NCBI RefSeq assembly: GCF_026222555.1
Contig: NZ_CP098511.1
Coordinates: 2,523,501-2,587,500 of the forward strand
Length of the DNA stretch: 64,000 nt
Direction of reading: 5' to 3'
Origin: Aquimarina sp. ERC-38
GTDB lineage: Bacteria; Bacteroidota; Bacteroidia; Flavobacteriales; Flavobacteriaceae
In this document: piece after piece, positions 22,901 to 31,080 of the stretch
Numbering within the stretch: the first letter of the stretch is position 1
Layout: every line of letters starts with the position of its first letter
Notes under the pieces: generated by a model
What the model saw: only the letters and a program-made list of their open reading frames with translations
What the model was told of the DNA's origin: nothing
The model's database searches: none
Position numbers and translations under genes: made by a program

Positions 22901-24899
22901 TAATACTTTCAACTCAACTGTTAATATGGAGATTGATGGCAATGATCCGGCAAATGACGGTCAGGGTTCTCTTGTATTCGATATTCCTGTAGCGGTATCA
23001 AGAATTCAGTTGGAATACTCATTTAGTAAGGTAGGCGGTTCTTCAATCCGTTTCACCCAGTTAAACTTCTGTTTGGATACAGATGGAGATGGAATTCCGG
23101 ACAGCTTTGATTTGGATAGTGATAATGATGGAATTACTGATGTAGTAGAAGTGGGTGGAACAGATACAAATAATGATGGTCTTGCCGATGATAACGATGG
23201 TGATACTACAAATGACGATGGTATTCCAGATACTGCCGGAACGGGTATTACCGTACGGGATAGTGATACCGATGGTATTCCTGATCATCTGGATATTGAT
23301 GCGGACAACGATGGGATACCAGATAATATTGAAAGCCAAACTTCTAGTGGTTACATTGATCCGTCGGGACAGGGGACTGGGATAACCGATGCTAACAATA
23401 ATGGGCTGGATGATAACTACGAAAGCGGTACGGTACTGGGAATTGATCCTGTAAACACGGATGGTACGGATGATCCGGACTACCTGGACAATGATAGTGA
23501 CAATGATAGTATTTTAGATATTTTTGAAAACGGAAGTGCTACTAATTCTTTATCTGGTACGGATACGGATAATGACGGACTAGACGACGCTTTTGATGAC
23601 AATGACGACTCCGGAATCAACGGAGCTACAGTGAATGATGGTGGAAATACCAGTACTACAGTAAGTAATGCCACTGACCTGGAAACTGCTTTTGGTGACG
23701 AGGATAATGACTTCAATCCGGGAACCGGAGATCTGGATTATAGGGATGTTACAATTCCGGCTCCAAATTTAGCGCTTATCAAAACAGGTATATATGAAGA
23801 TAGTAATGCTAATAACCGGGTAGATGTTGGTGATGAAATCGTATATACCTTTACTATTGAAAATAATGGAAATGTAGCGATAAATAATATAACCATCTCA
23901 GATACGCTTCTGGTAGCACCAAACGGTTCGATTACCGGAGGGCCTATTACACTAGCAGCTGGACAAATTGACTCAACTACCTTTAGTGGACGTTATAGTA
24001 TACAACAGTTAGATATTACAAATAATAGCGTAACGAATCAAGCAACTGCAATTGGACAGGATATCACTGGAAACGATGTTACCGATCTATCAGACGATCC
24101 GGATGATTTAAATAATGATGATTTAGACGGAGATGGGGATTTTGAGGATTTAACTATTACCTTTTTACAGGGTATAACGGATGCTAATCTTGAATTAATA
24201 AAGGAAAGTAGTTTTGACTTGGGAGCTGATAATATTCCTAATACCGGAGATGTGATTACGTACACCTTTAACGTTCGTAATAACGGAAGCGTTCCTATAA
24301 CCGATATTAGGCTTGAAGATGTATTAGAAGGAATTGAAATTGATGATGCACTTCGTATTGCGAGATTAGAACCTGGAGAGTTAGATAATACAACTTTTAC
24401 CGCAACTTATCGTATCAATAGTAGTGATTTATTAATAGGAAGAGTTGAAAACCAAGCTACGGTAATTGGAAAAGATCCTTTAGGGATTGATGTTAGCGAT
24501 ATGTCTGATGATCTAAGTGATACGACTAATATTGATAATGATTCGGATGGTGATTTTGAAGATATAACTATTACTCTACTCGTGCCAGAAGACGATATTT
24601 TTATCTATACTGGTATTAGTCCGAACGGGGATGGGCAAAATGATGAGTTTATTATCACCGGACTGGAGAAGTTTGAAAATAACACATTAAGAATTTATAA
24701 CAGATGGGGAGTCTTAGTTTTTGAAGAAGATGGCTATGCAACTGATGGAGTTGAAAATTTTAAGGGAATAAGTAATGGAAGAGTAACTATTGCAGAAGAT
24801 GAAAATCTACCTGCGGGAACATATTATTATACACTGGATTACCAGGTTAACCCGGGTTCTATCAAGTCTAGAGCTGGTTACCTATATATTAACAGATAA
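16926..24899 (+). CDS. Giant secreted protein with thrombospondin type 3 repeats and CHU_C C-terminus
   Basis: 2657 residues from ATG 16926, which gives a good signal peptide (KK start, hydrophobic core, cut near LQAQT at about 34). An upstream in-frame ATG at 16872 is less suitable. Order: N-terminal propeller-like domain (about 35-310); Asp-rich calcium-binding thrombospondin type 3 repeats (DSDNDGIxD pattern) in several blocks; and three beta-sandwich-like inserts (about 840-1145, 1400-1600, 1855-2050). Two DUF11-type repeats follow (about 2278-2410 and 2418-2550), then a gliding-associated C-terminal domain (about 2555-2657, with ISPNGDGQNDEF and IYNRWGVLVFE). Such C-termini direct export by the type IX system. 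The next two genes encode the matching PorP/SprF-type and OmpA-type partners. Function is inferred: surface adhesin or matrix protein. Confidence 0.9.
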   Translation: MKKNTLVSFDFTRKIYLFSSLLFLFVCNLLQAQTCGVVTTLYQTEGQATTDARVLRYNPFINEYVPIGVLEGAASGSANNSAYNINTRLVYSRPPGATNNFTLRAYDPANNFEFVGSISLINVPGGTGGFNTNLFAQNNFVGRVGDNNVLLVDVSGLTLSTTATTSVDASDPSRVRIVPLNNANPGATPAFTRANDYSYLGDFIYGIRTNQLIIIDVSTNATAGNVITRAVNFDVPRAGAGFGAAWQDREGNFYAFNNNTGNIYRIADIENAVAATGLPTDQINAIRVFTAATSGTNDGFACELQADPFDWDGDTVLDDMDIDSDDDGILDTVENGGEDPSADGDGDGIPALIDDDDTDNMIGDVDGNIERRFDLDGDNIPNAFDLDSDNDGIIDNIEAQLTTGYIAPSNMDSDGDGLDDAYEPTGGITPINTDGTFTISDVLPDYLDPDSDNDGFLDTVEAYDTNGDNISEIAASGNDVDFDGLDDNFDLVNGGASNPDASDNLNQVPTDFPDDASPGNDRDWRDPSDVDNDMILDFDDLDDDNDGILDEVEYEASLDPFGDEDGDGIPNFSDSMSSGLVGDGSVTDYTDADANGIPDVYDFDGDGVPNHLDLDSDNDGIPDTVEAQNTDAPFLAYSAADANMNGLADVYENVSPTGLTPENTDADSFPDFLDTDSDNDTLSDTEEAGITLSNPLDVGINGLDANSETTDDYSDPSGTIGAPNTLPDTDGDEPNVDGDVDFRDTDSDNDGIADGTDTDPLDPNVCADADSDGCDDCSVGTDGFGPMADNLVDNDGTDDDFDGICNTTDTTFNDNDLDGVPDATDQDDDNDGILDIDEGLCELIDNSDVVNTIQTTDITQVPTNVSTNSTANSENPFPNNSAVELLYGRGVGRRLTGLEFGSGKSIESVTGVPQGTVSIRRNTVGSSNDIVWTQNDETQATNSDQGRTLFSEEFSSLEQLVSQGFTNVGTDNIFNNVSSSANNSNIERVDVVYAAGIRSSIPSSEFFLFGERGTNNTITVAAILDIDPVTEEPTSYGPPVVINTTDYAITTNSIQFTILRKEPTDATFRPFAGKLNQNVGIAFVSLADLGITSNGSVFYGYSVLPPDFNTANIVDWNSYPTDTPETIGGLDLVLFNTFFSSCTSVNDTDGDGIADSFDLDSDNDGIPDVIEAGGTDADRDGRADDADGDPTNNNGIPDTAGTGITVRDSDTDGIPDHLDIDADNDGIPDNIEGQTSDGYIDPSGQGTGITDANNNGLDDNYENGTILGIDPENTDGTDEPDYLDADSDNDGLLDIIENGDVETTVSGNDADNDGLDDVFDNNDDSGITGATVNDGTITQTTVTTIGELETAFGDEDDDFDPGTGDLNYRDTTNDLDTNDNDGDGVVDSVDLDDDNDGILDTDENCINSDIANTIGISNRNDSSIKNSNIDLTDGVDNDNIIRLDGVSITYTESGSAFVRGYDAGPQGPSIRIGGAPSDTPPDPMGSFDTELSVPIYNVRFKLTDFDDGEQFTVSIFDENGNIYDLATTDLVTVGSFISQTGNTFTSMVFTELVDDPANDNLGSLVFRIPTAVTRILLEYETTQPGGSSIRFTQLNFCLDSDGDGIPDSFDLDSDNDGITDVVEAGGTDTNNDGLADDNDGDTTNDDGIPDTAGTGITIRDSDTDGIPNHLDIDADNDGIPDNIESQTSVGYVDPSGQGTGITDVNNNGLDDNYESGTVLGIDPVNTDGTDDPDYLDDDSDNDSILDIFENGSTTNSLSGTDTDNDGLDDAFDDNDDSGINGATVNDGGNTSTTVSNATDLETAFGDEDDDFNPGTGDLDYRDSPIIIIPNDNDGDGVVDSVDLDDDNDGILDTDENCIDSDIANTIGVTDNNDSQIGNSNINTTDGVDNDNIVNINGLSITYTESGSGFVRGYNAGLQGPSIRIGGDPARTPDPSGVLNTEFSSPIYNVRFKLTDFDDMEIFTVLIYDENGTVYDLETTNFVTVGSLINQSGNTFNSTVNMEIDGNDPANDGQGSLVFDIPVAVSRIQLEYSFSKVGGSSIRFTQLNFCLDTDGDGIPDSFDLDSDNDGITDVVEVGGTDTNNDGLADDNDGDTTNDDGIPDTAGTGITVRDSDTDGIPDHLDIDADNDGIPDNIESQTSSGYIDPSGQGTGITDANNNGLDDNYESGTVLGIDPVNTDGTDDPDYLDNDSDNDSILDIFENGSATNSLSGTDTDNDGLDDAFDDNDDSGINGATVNDGGNTSTTVSNATDLETAFGDEDNDFNPGTGDLDYRDVTIPAPNLALIKTGIYEDSNANNRVDVGDEIVYTFTIENNGNVAINNITISDTLLVAPNGSITGGPITLAAGQIDSTTFSGRYSIQQLDITNNSVTNQATAIGQDITGNDVTDLSDDPDDLNNDDLDGDGDFEDLTITFLQGITDANLELIKESSFDLGADNIPNTGDVITYTFNVRNNGSVPITDIRLEDVLEGIEIDDALRIARLEPGELDNTTFTATYRINSSDLLIGRVENQATVIGKDPLGIDVSDMSDDLSDTTNIDNDSDGDFEDITITLLVPEDDIFIYTGISPNGDGQNDEFIITGLEKFENNTLRIYNRWGVLVFEEDGYATDGVENFKGISNGRVTIAEDENLPAGTYYYTLDYQVNPGSIKSRAGYLYINR
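20370..23745 (+). repeat. Long intragenic near-identical repeats, 1356-bp period
   Basis: The segment coding DGDGIADSFDLDSDNDGI starts at 20370. Its counterparts coding DGDGIPDSFDLDSDNDGI start at about 21726 and 23083, giving periods of about 1356 bases (452 codons). The segment coding NDGDGVVDSVDLDDDNDGIL occurs at about 21066 and 22422, again 1356 apart. Long stretches of the second and third units are almost identical at DNA level, which marks recent duplication and a region where short-read assembly may collapse. Confidence 0.85.
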
Positions 24900-24917
24900 T
24901 AATTATTTAGAATAACC

Positions 24918-24925
24918 TATATTTG
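24918..24925 (+). promoter_or_regulatory. Possible internal promoter before the PorP/SprF-like gene
   Basis: TATATTTG at 24918-24925 matches TAnnTTTG and lies 30 bases before the ATG. No good -33 TTG is visible, so the gene may instead rely on read-through from the giant protein gene. Confidence 0.35.
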
Positions 24926-24954
24926 TTATTCCCTGAATTTAATTTACAATACTG

Positions 24955-25911
24955 ATGAATAAACAACTACAGATAATTTTAGCCTTCGGACTACTATTAG
25001 TATCCATCTTAACCTATAGTCAGCAAGATGCGCAATATACCCAATATATGTACAATACTATTAGCGTAAACCCTGCATATGCAGGTAGTCGGGGTGTAAT
25101 GAGTATCAATGGCCTACATCGAAGTCAATGGGTGGGATTAGAAGGCGCTCCCCGTACACAAACTGTATCTTTGCATACTCCTATCGGAGATAATAATAAA
25201 GTCGGTTTAGGTTTAAGCGTAGTAAATGATGAAGTTGGTCCGGTTAACGAATCGTACATCGATGCTAATTTTTCTTATACTATTAGGACTTCAGAGTCCG
25301 GTAAGTTAGCTTTTGGTTTAAAAGCCGGAGTACATTTATTAAATATTGATTTGCAAAGTTTAAGCCAGTTTAATCAGGGTGATCAGTTTTTTGCTAATAA
25401 TATTGATAACAAAACCAGTCCTCAGGTTGGGATAGGGCTATACTACCATACGGATAAGTTTTATGCTGGATTAAGTGCCCCTAATGTTTTAGAAACTGAT
25501 CATTTTGATGATAGTTCCTTATCAAGCAATAGTGATGGAATTAGTTTTCTTGCTGAAGAACGTATCAATTACTATTTGATCACAGGTTATGTATTTCACC
25601 TGAACGACCAGATAAAGTTCAAGCCTGCTTTACTTAGTAAATTAGTTTTAGGAGCTCCTCTTCAAGTAGATGTTTCCGCTAACTTTCTGTTTTATGAACG
25701 TTTAATTCTAGGTGCTGCTTATCGATGGAGTGCGGCTTTAAGTGCCATGGCTGGATTCCAAATTTCGGATTCTTTGATGATTGGATTTGCATATGATAGA
25801 GAAACGACAGAATTAGGTAATACTTTATTTAACGATGGGAGTTATGAAGTAATGCTTCGCTTTGAACTATTTAGAAAATACAATAGAATGTTAACTCCAC
25901 GATTCTTCTAA
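24955..25911 (+). CDS. PorP/SprF family type IX secretion membrane protein
   Basis: 318 residues with a signal peptide (about 1-22, ending in LTYSQQ) and the family hallmark near the mature start, QDAQYTQYMYNTISVNPAYAG followed by HRSQWVGLEGAPRTQ. The rest reads as an outer-membrane beta barrel with alternating strands. PorP/SprF-type proteins work with the type IX system and are often encoded beside the protein they help export, as SprF is beside SprB in gliding flavobacteria. Here it follows the giant CHU_C-type protein after 55 bases, so it is likely its dedicated partner. Confidence 0.93.
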   Translation: MNKQLQIILAFGLLLVSILTYSQQDAQYTQYMYNTISVNPAYAGSRGVMSINGLHRSQWVGLEGAPRTQTVSLHTPIGDNNKVGLGLSVVNDEVGPVNESYIDANFSYTIRTSESGKLAFGLKAGVHLLNIDLQSLSQFNQGDQFFANNIDNKTSPQVGIGLYYHTDKFYAGLSAPNVLETDHFDDSSLSSNSDGISFLAEERINYYLITGYVFHLNDQIKFKPALLSKLVLGAPLQVDVSANFLFYERLILGAAYRWSAALSAMAGFQISDSLMIGFAYDRETTELGNTLFNDGSYEVMLRFELFRKYNRMLTPRFF

Positions 25912-25956
25912 ATTATTAAATCAACACCGTTTACTAATACTTTCAATTAGCTCAAC

Positions 25957-27921
25957 ATGAAGAAAATTTTACAATACTCTTTATATTTTATCTTTTTTAC
26001 TACAGGATTTTTTAGTACGATTACCGGTCAGGAGAAAAGACTGGAAAGGGCAAAAAAGCAATATGACAAATATGAATATATCAATGCTCAGGAAACGTAC
26101 TTAAAAGTAGTAAATAAAGGGTACCGTAGTGCAGATCTTTTTAAAAATCTAGGAAATAGTTATTATTTTAATAGCGAATTTGAAGAGGCGGCTAAGTGGT
26201 ATAAAGAATTGGTAGATTCGTATCCTAGTGAGGTAGAACCTGAGTATTATTTCAGATATGCTCAAACTTTGAAATCAGCAGGAAAGTATGAAGAGTCTGA
26301 TAAATATATGATCAAATTTACTGAATTGAAGGGAGATGATCAACGCGCTCAATTGTTTACTAAAGAACAAAATTACCTGGAAAGAATTGATTTTCAATCC
26401 GGTAGATTTGAAATCAAAAATATTGCCTTAAATACTGAGTTTAGTGACTTTGGTGGAAGTTTTAATAAGAAACAAGTGGTTTTTAGTTCCTCAAGAGATA
26501 CTTCTATTGTCAATAGCCGGGTGCATCAATGGAATAATCAGCCTTTTTTAGACTTGTTTATAGCAGAGTTTAATGAAGAAAATGGTGAATTAACCGGCTA
26601 TCGGGAAATGAATGGAACTATCAATACAAAATTCCATGAATCTTCGGGAATATTTACAAAGGATGGTAATACCTTATATTTTACCCGTAATAATTATGCA
26701 AACGGGCAGTACAAAAATGATCAGGAAGGAACTAACAAACTAAAAATCTTCAGAAGTTATAAGAACGCAAACGGAGGCTGGACAACTCCGCAAAACCTGA
26801 ATATTAATAGTGATGAATTTTCTACTGCTCACCCAGCTTTAAGCCCGGACGAAAGTTTTTTGTATTTTTCATCCGATCGTCCCGGGGGTGAAGGTTTTTC
26901 GGATATTTACAAAGTTGCTATCAATAGCGACGGAAGTCTGGGAGAACCTGAAAATTTAGGAAATAGAATCAATACACCGGGGAAAGATACTTTTCCTTTT
27001 GTAAGTGAAAGCGGAGATCTTTATTTTGCTTCGGATGGGCATCTTGGATTAGGAGGACTAGATATTTATGTTACTGCGCTTGAACCTTCAACAACTGAAG
27101 AAGGCTTGGTAGTTAATATTGGAAAACCAGTAAATAGCCGACAAGATGATTTTGCATTTGTAGTAGATGAAGCTACTAAGCGAGGATTGTTTTCATCTAA
27201 TAGAGATGGAGGAAAAGGAAGCGATGATATTTATAGCTTTTTACAACTGGAAGACTTAAAAAACTTCTGTCAAATTACAATGGAAGGTTTGATTACGGAT
27301 GCAGATACCGGAGATTTATTATCCGGAGCTACCGTCTCTCTTTTAAACAGCGAAAATGTTGTGGTAGAAACTGTTATAACGGATGATACTGCCAGCTATT
27401 CTTTTGAAGGATTGGATTGTTCTACCAGTTATTTTGTAAGAGCAGAAAAAGAGGAGTATAATACCAATGAAAAATTAGTAACTACGCCGGGAGAGACACA
27501 AACTTTAAATCAACCGATTGCCATTGAAAAAACAGTTAAGACTGCTACCATTGGTGATGATTTATCTAAGATTCTTGCTCTTAATATTATTTACTTTGAC
27601 TTTGATAAATATTATATTAGGGAAGATGCAAAGGTTGAACTGGCTAAAGTGGTTGAAATCATGAAGCAATATCCTAATATGAAAATTGACGTTAGATCTC
27701 ATACGGATAGCCGAGGAGATGATGCATATAACCTATGGTTATCTAACCAGAGAGCAAAAGCGACTATTAATTTTATTGTAGCGCAGGGCATTGATAAAGA
27801 TCGATTATCCGGTAAAGGATATGGTGAAACAGAATTAGTAAATGAATGCGGTAATGGTTCACGCTGTACTCAAGAACAGTACGAATTAAGCAGACGAAGC
27901 GAATTTATTATCCTGGATTAA
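25957..27921 (+). CDS. OmpA family protein with TPR and PD40 repeats
   Basis: 654 residues. A signal peptide is at about 1-24; TPR-like helices are at about 25-130 (NLGNSYYFNSEFEEAAKWYKEL). Beta-propeller PD40 repeats follow at about 150-420 (ALSPDESFLYFSSDRPGGEG). A carboxypeptidase-regulatory-like domain is at about 435-515, and a C-terminal OmpA domain at about 540-654 has DVRSHTDSRGDDAYNLWLSNQRA, the peptidoglycan-binding signature. This is the architecture of type IX-associated PorE-like proteins. Third gene of the surface module, 45 bases after the PorP/SprF-like gene and closed by a terminator. It likely anchors the exported complex to peptidoglycan. Confidence 0.9.
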   Translation: MKKILQYSLYFIFFTTGFFSTITGQEKRLERAKKQYDKYEYINAQETYLKVVNKGYRSADLFKNLGNSYYFNSEFEEAAKWYKELVDSYPSEVEPEYYFRYAQTLKSAGKYEESDKYMIKFTELKGDDQRAQLFTKEQNYLERIDFQSGRFEIKNIALNTEFSDFGGSFNKKQVVFSSSRDTSIVNSRVHQWNNQPFLDLFIAEFNEENGELTGYREMNGTINTKFHESSGIFTKDGNTLYFTRNNYANGQYKNDQEGTNKLKIFRSYKNANGGWTTPQNLNINSDEFSTAHPALSPDESFLYFSSDRPGGEGFSDIYKVAINSDGSLGEPENLGNRINTPGKDTFPFVSESGDLYFASDGHLGLGGLDIYVTALEPSTTEEGLVVNIGKPVNSRQDDFAFVVDEATKRGLFSSNRDGGKGSDDIYSFLQLEDLKNFCQITMEGLITDADTGDLLSGATVSLLNSENVVVETVITDDTASYSFEGLDCSTSYFVRAEKEEYNTNEKLVTTPGETQTLNQPIAIEKTVKTATIGDDLSKILALNIIYFDFDKYYIREDAKVELAKVVEIMKQYPNMKIDVRSHTDSRGDDAYNLWLSNQRAKATINFIVAQGIDKDRLSGKGYGETELVNECGNGSRCTQEQYELSRRSEFIILD

Positions 27922-27954
27922 TAAGTCTGTAATTATTGATGCTTAACATTATAG

Positions 27955-27978
27955 AGACCGGCTTCTGCCGGTCTTTTT
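27955..27978 (+). terminator. Terminator closing the T9SS surface module
   Basis: AGACCGGC (27955-27962), loop TTCT, GCCGGTCT (27967-27974), then TTTT: a GC-rich stem with a T-run, a clear rho-independent terminator. Confidence 0.9.
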
Positions 27979-28086
27979 AATATCGATATTTAAGTTGTTT
28001 TATGTTGGTTTGTATAATTATAAATTAATTCTTAAGTAGTATAAAAATTAAATGCTAAACCTTAATTTTACTATCTGATTTTTAAC

Positions 28087-28620
28087 ATGGAAGAGCGGGT
28101 AATACTAGTTGATGAAAATGATAATGAGATTGGCACTATGCCAAAAATGGAAGCTCATGAAAAGGCATGTTTGCACCGGGCATTCTCAGTATTTATTCTA
28201 AATGAAAAAGAAGAAGTAATGCTACAGAAAAGGGCCTTACATAAATATCATTCTCCGGGCTTATGGACCAATACCTGTTGTAGTCATCAACGCGTAGGAG
28301 AAAGCAATCTTGAAGCTGGAAAGCGAAGATTACAGGAAGAAATGGGATTTACTACAGATCTAACGGATAGTATTTCTTTTATTTACAAAGCACCTTTTGA
28401 CAATGGATTAACCGAGCATGAGTATGATCACGTGCTTATCGGTAGCTATACAGATAATCCCATTATTAATAAAGAAGAAGTAGCAGATTGGAAGTGGATG
28501 GCTATAGATGATATACGACAGGACATTAAAGAAAATCCAAAGACATATACAGTGTGGTTTAAAATAATTTTTGAAAAATTTGACGAGTTTATAACTCTTA
28601 ATAATACATTAGATAAGTAG
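28087..28620 (+). CDS. idi: Isopentenyl-diphosphate delta-isomerase (type 1)
   Basis: Interconverts IPP and DMAPP in isoprenoid synthesis. 177 residues with a Nudix fold. The catalytic Cys lies in NTCCSHQ (C64/C65), the Nudix-like helix contains ERLQEE-type residues (RRLQEEMGF), and the catalytic glutamates lie in LTEHEYDHV (E110, E112). These match the known E. coli enzyme residues. The peroxiredoxin gene follows after 6 bases, so the two are probably co-transcribed. Confidence 0.96.
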   Translation: MEERVILVDENDNEIGTMPKMEAHEKACLHRAFSVFILNEKEEVMLQKRALHKYHSPGLWTNTCCSHQRVGESNLEAGKRRLQEEMGFTTDLTDSISFIYKAPFDNGLTEHEYDHVLIGSYTDNPIINKEEVADWKWMAIDDIRQDIKENPKTYTVWFKIIFEKFDEFITLNNTLDK

Positions 28621-28626
28621 TTATAT

Positions 28627-29094
28627 ATGGCTAATACAAGAATTCAGGTGGGTGATAAAGCGCCGTCTTTTAAAGGAGTGGTAGAAGAAGATGTTATTTT
28701 TGACACATCAGACCTGATCGGTAAAAAGCCTTTTGTTTTATATTTTTATCCTAAGGATTTTACCCCAGGTTGTACAAAAGAAGCCTGTCAGTTTAGAGAT
28801 AGTTACGAAGACTTTACAGAAGCCGGTGCCGAAGTTATAGGAGTTAGCAGTGACTCGGTAAAATCACATGAAAAATTTAAAGAAAAACACCGACTGCCTT
28901 TTATCTTATTATCAGACTTAGATGGTGCTATTAGAAAAGCTTATGGGGTTAAATCCAGTTTATTCGGTTTATTACCCGGTAGAGAAACTTTTGTTATTGA
29001 CCAAAATGGAATTATACAAATGCAATTTAATAACTTGAATGCTTCTGATCATATGAAGAAGGCGCTTAAAATTGTTAAAAAACTTAAAGATTAA
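28627..29094 (+). CDS. bcp: Thioredoxin-dependent thiol peroxidase (Bcp/PrxQ type)
   Basis: Reduces peroxides with electrons from thioredoxin. 155 residues. The peroxidatic Cys49 is in DFTPGCTKEACQF, and Cys54, five residues on, is the resolving Cys of the PrxQ/Bcp arrangement. VLYFYPKD precedes the active site as expected. It is co-directional with idi. Its 3' end overlaps that of the convergent M61 peptidase gene by four bases. Confidence 0.95.
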   Translation: MANTRIQVGDKAPSFKGVVEEDVIFDTSDLIGKKPFVLYFYPKDFTPGCTKEACQFRDSYEDFTEAGAEVIGVSSDSVKSHEKFKEKHRLPFILLSDLDGAIRKAYGVKSSLFGLLPGRETFVIDQNGIIQMQFNNLNASDHMKKALKIVKKLKD

Positions 29095-31025
29095 TTGTTT
29101 AACCATTTCTTTCTGAGTTTATTCTTAAAGACAGTGAGGTTATCTGATAACTGAATGGTTTTTTCGATATGGAAAGCTTGTTCCATGTTTACTTCTTTTT
29201 CTTTAATAATACCGTTTCTTTCTATTTTAAAAACGACATGATGTCCTTCTTTCCAGGTTCGGGATGTTTTGATTAATTCAATTATATCTTTTGCATAGTA
29301 TTTCTTTTCATTTACACTTACTAAAATATCTCCTGGTAGAATATTCTGCTCTTTGTAAAAAGTATTATCCAAACATGCCATTGTAAAAAGCAAAGTTTCA
29401 TCATCTGATGATTTACGGATATAGCTAAGAGTGTTGTACTGAAAATAGGAAGCAGGAACCTTTTTACGTTCCAGGTCTAGTCCTACTAATTGCAAAATTG
29501 ATTTATAATCAATAGGTTCGTTGTTAATAATATGCTTTTTAATAAAAGAAGTAATTACCGGAAAAGTTAATTTTTCAAGTTCTTTAAATAGATGATCTTC
29601 TTTAAAAGGTTGATTTTGATGCTTATTTGCTAAAATTTGAATGATGTCTAATAAACTTTTTTCTCCACTGGTACGATCTCGTATGAGTAGGTCAAGACAC
29701 ATGGCAACCAAACAACCTTTGGCATAAAAATTAGGATATTCCTTTTTATATGGAGTCTCTAAGATATGCTTACTTATGGTAACTAACGAACTATCTAATT
29801 CATATTGTTGGGCAATATTTATTTTTTTAGTTACTATTTGATAAAATTCTTCGGTATCAAGTAGTGCTCCTTGTATTTGAGAGAGTATTGCCATATATTC
29901 AGTCACGCCTTCATATAACCAGAGATGCTGTGAGGATAGAAGCGCATTATATCCAGAACCTTCTAATAAATCTGAGTGTAATTGTAACGGGGTAATAGTA
30001 TGAAAAAATTCATGTGAGATAATACTTTGAAGTTCTTCTTTTATTTTTTCTTCTGTAGCCGCTGCAGGAAGCACGATGGTTGTTGTATTTCTATGTTCCA
30101 GGGCACCATAACCTCTACCATTTGTAAAAGAACTATTTGATAGATATAATTGTAAGTGGTAAGTTTGAGGAATATTAAATTCAGATAAAAAATGTTGCTG
30201 AACGCTTAGTGTACGTTCTATAGTGGGTATGTACGATTTTAATCTTTGATATTTTATATCACTATGTAATTGAACGGTAGCAGTTAAAGTAGATAATTTA
30301 ATTGTATCTAGTTTAGAATTGGCAACTATAATAGGGTTGTCCACCATTTCGTTATAGGAATCAAAAGAATAAGTAGTTTCTTTTTTGTTTTCGTATTCAA
30401 TAGTTTTTTTGTTGATTTCAGCCGAAGAACCTTCTTTCATAAATTTAGGATAGGTAACTGTAACCACATTTCTGTAATTCTCAGAATTATCAACATACCC
30501 AATGCAGGCATATAAATTTAGGAGATACGTTTGGTTCTTCTCAAAACTAGTTCCGGTAGGAGAGAAGATAGTTTCATTTTTAGCAGTGTCAAAAGTATCT
30601 TCTACTTCATAAGTTATTACCCTGATTTGATTAGCTTTAAGTATTTTCCATTCATCTTTTGAAATTTTTTGAACCGGCAGTGAATTACCATTAATATCCA
30701 AGGCTTTTAAATTTTCTAAAAATGTACCGAAATGTTGTACTTGATAAGTTCCCGGGATTAAAAAGGGTATTTTAAAAATCACCTCTTCGGTAGAAATTTG
30801 AGGTACTGCAATGCGTACTTTAATTTTGTCTTCTGTTGAGTTTACCAGGTTTATATAAGTTGTAACTATAGGATCTTCTTTGTTTATTTCTTTTAAAGTA
30901 CCGCAACTAATTGAGAAAAGAAGTATACTTACCACCAGGAAAAAAGGAAAGTGGGAAACGATCTTATGAATTGAGAAATTGGTAATAATCTTTTTTAGTA
31001 AAAATAAGTAGTATCCTTCTGGCAT
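29091..31025 (-). CDS. M61 family metallopeptidase, lipoprotein
   Basis: 644 residues. A hydrophobic leader ends in a lipobox (LLFSISCG, Cys near 41), so it is probably a lipoprotein. The zinc site is HEFFH (338-342), with the third ligand in LYEGVTEY downstream, as in glycyl aminopeptidase-like M61 enzymes. The N-terminal half resembles the M61 beta domain. A C-terminal PDZ-like segment lies near 555-625 (LPGDILVSVNEKKYY). M61 enzymes of Bacteroidota cleave small-residue peptides; the exact substrate is unknown. The leader before the lipobox is long, but no better start is available. Confidence 0.85.
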   Translation of the reverse strand: MPEGYYLFLLKKIITNFSIHKIVSHFPFFLVVSILLFSISCGTLKEINKEDPIVTTYINLVNSTEDKIKVRIAVPQISTEEVIFKIPFLIPGTYQVQHFGTFLENLKALDINGNSLPVQKISKDEWKILKANQIRVITYEVEDTFDTAKNETIFSPTGTSFEKNQTYLLNLYACIGYVDNSENYRNVVTVTYPKFMKEGSSAEINKKTIEYENKKETTYSFDSYNEMVDNPIIVANSKLDTIKLSTLTATVQLHSDIKYQRLKSYIPTIERTLSVQQHFLSEFNIPQTYHLQLYLSNSSFTNGRGYGALEHRNTTTIVLPAAATEEKIKEELQSIISHEFFHTITPLQLHSDLLEGSGYNALLSSQHLWLYEGVTEYMAILSQIQGALLDTEEFYQIVTKKINIAQQYELDSSLVTISKHILETPYKKEYPNFYAKGCLVAMCLDLLIRDRTSGEKSLLDIIQILANKHQNQPFKEDHLFKELEKLTFPVITSFIKKHIINNEPIDYKSILQLVGLDLERKKVPASYFQYNTLSYIRKSSDDETLLFTMACLDNTFYKEQNILPGDILVSVNEKKYYAKDIIELIKTSRTWKEGHHVVFKIERNGIIKEKEVNMEQAFHIEKTIQLSDNLTVFKNKLRKKWLNN

Positions 31026-31080
31026 AAAAATAAGTCCTACCCTTATTTATTAAACGTTAGTATTTATCATTTTCTTTATG

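Noticed and set aside
17791..23716. Many long - strand reading frames rich in Ser/Pro or Ile inside the giant gene
   Set aside because: They are shadows of the Asp/Asn/Gly-rich thrombospondin repeats on the + strand, repeat with the same period and lack starts in sensible contexts.
21066..23745. CRISPR-like or mobile repeats in the giant gene
   Set aside because: The repeats are in frame, coding, and at 452-codon spacing; there are no short regular repeats with variable spacers.
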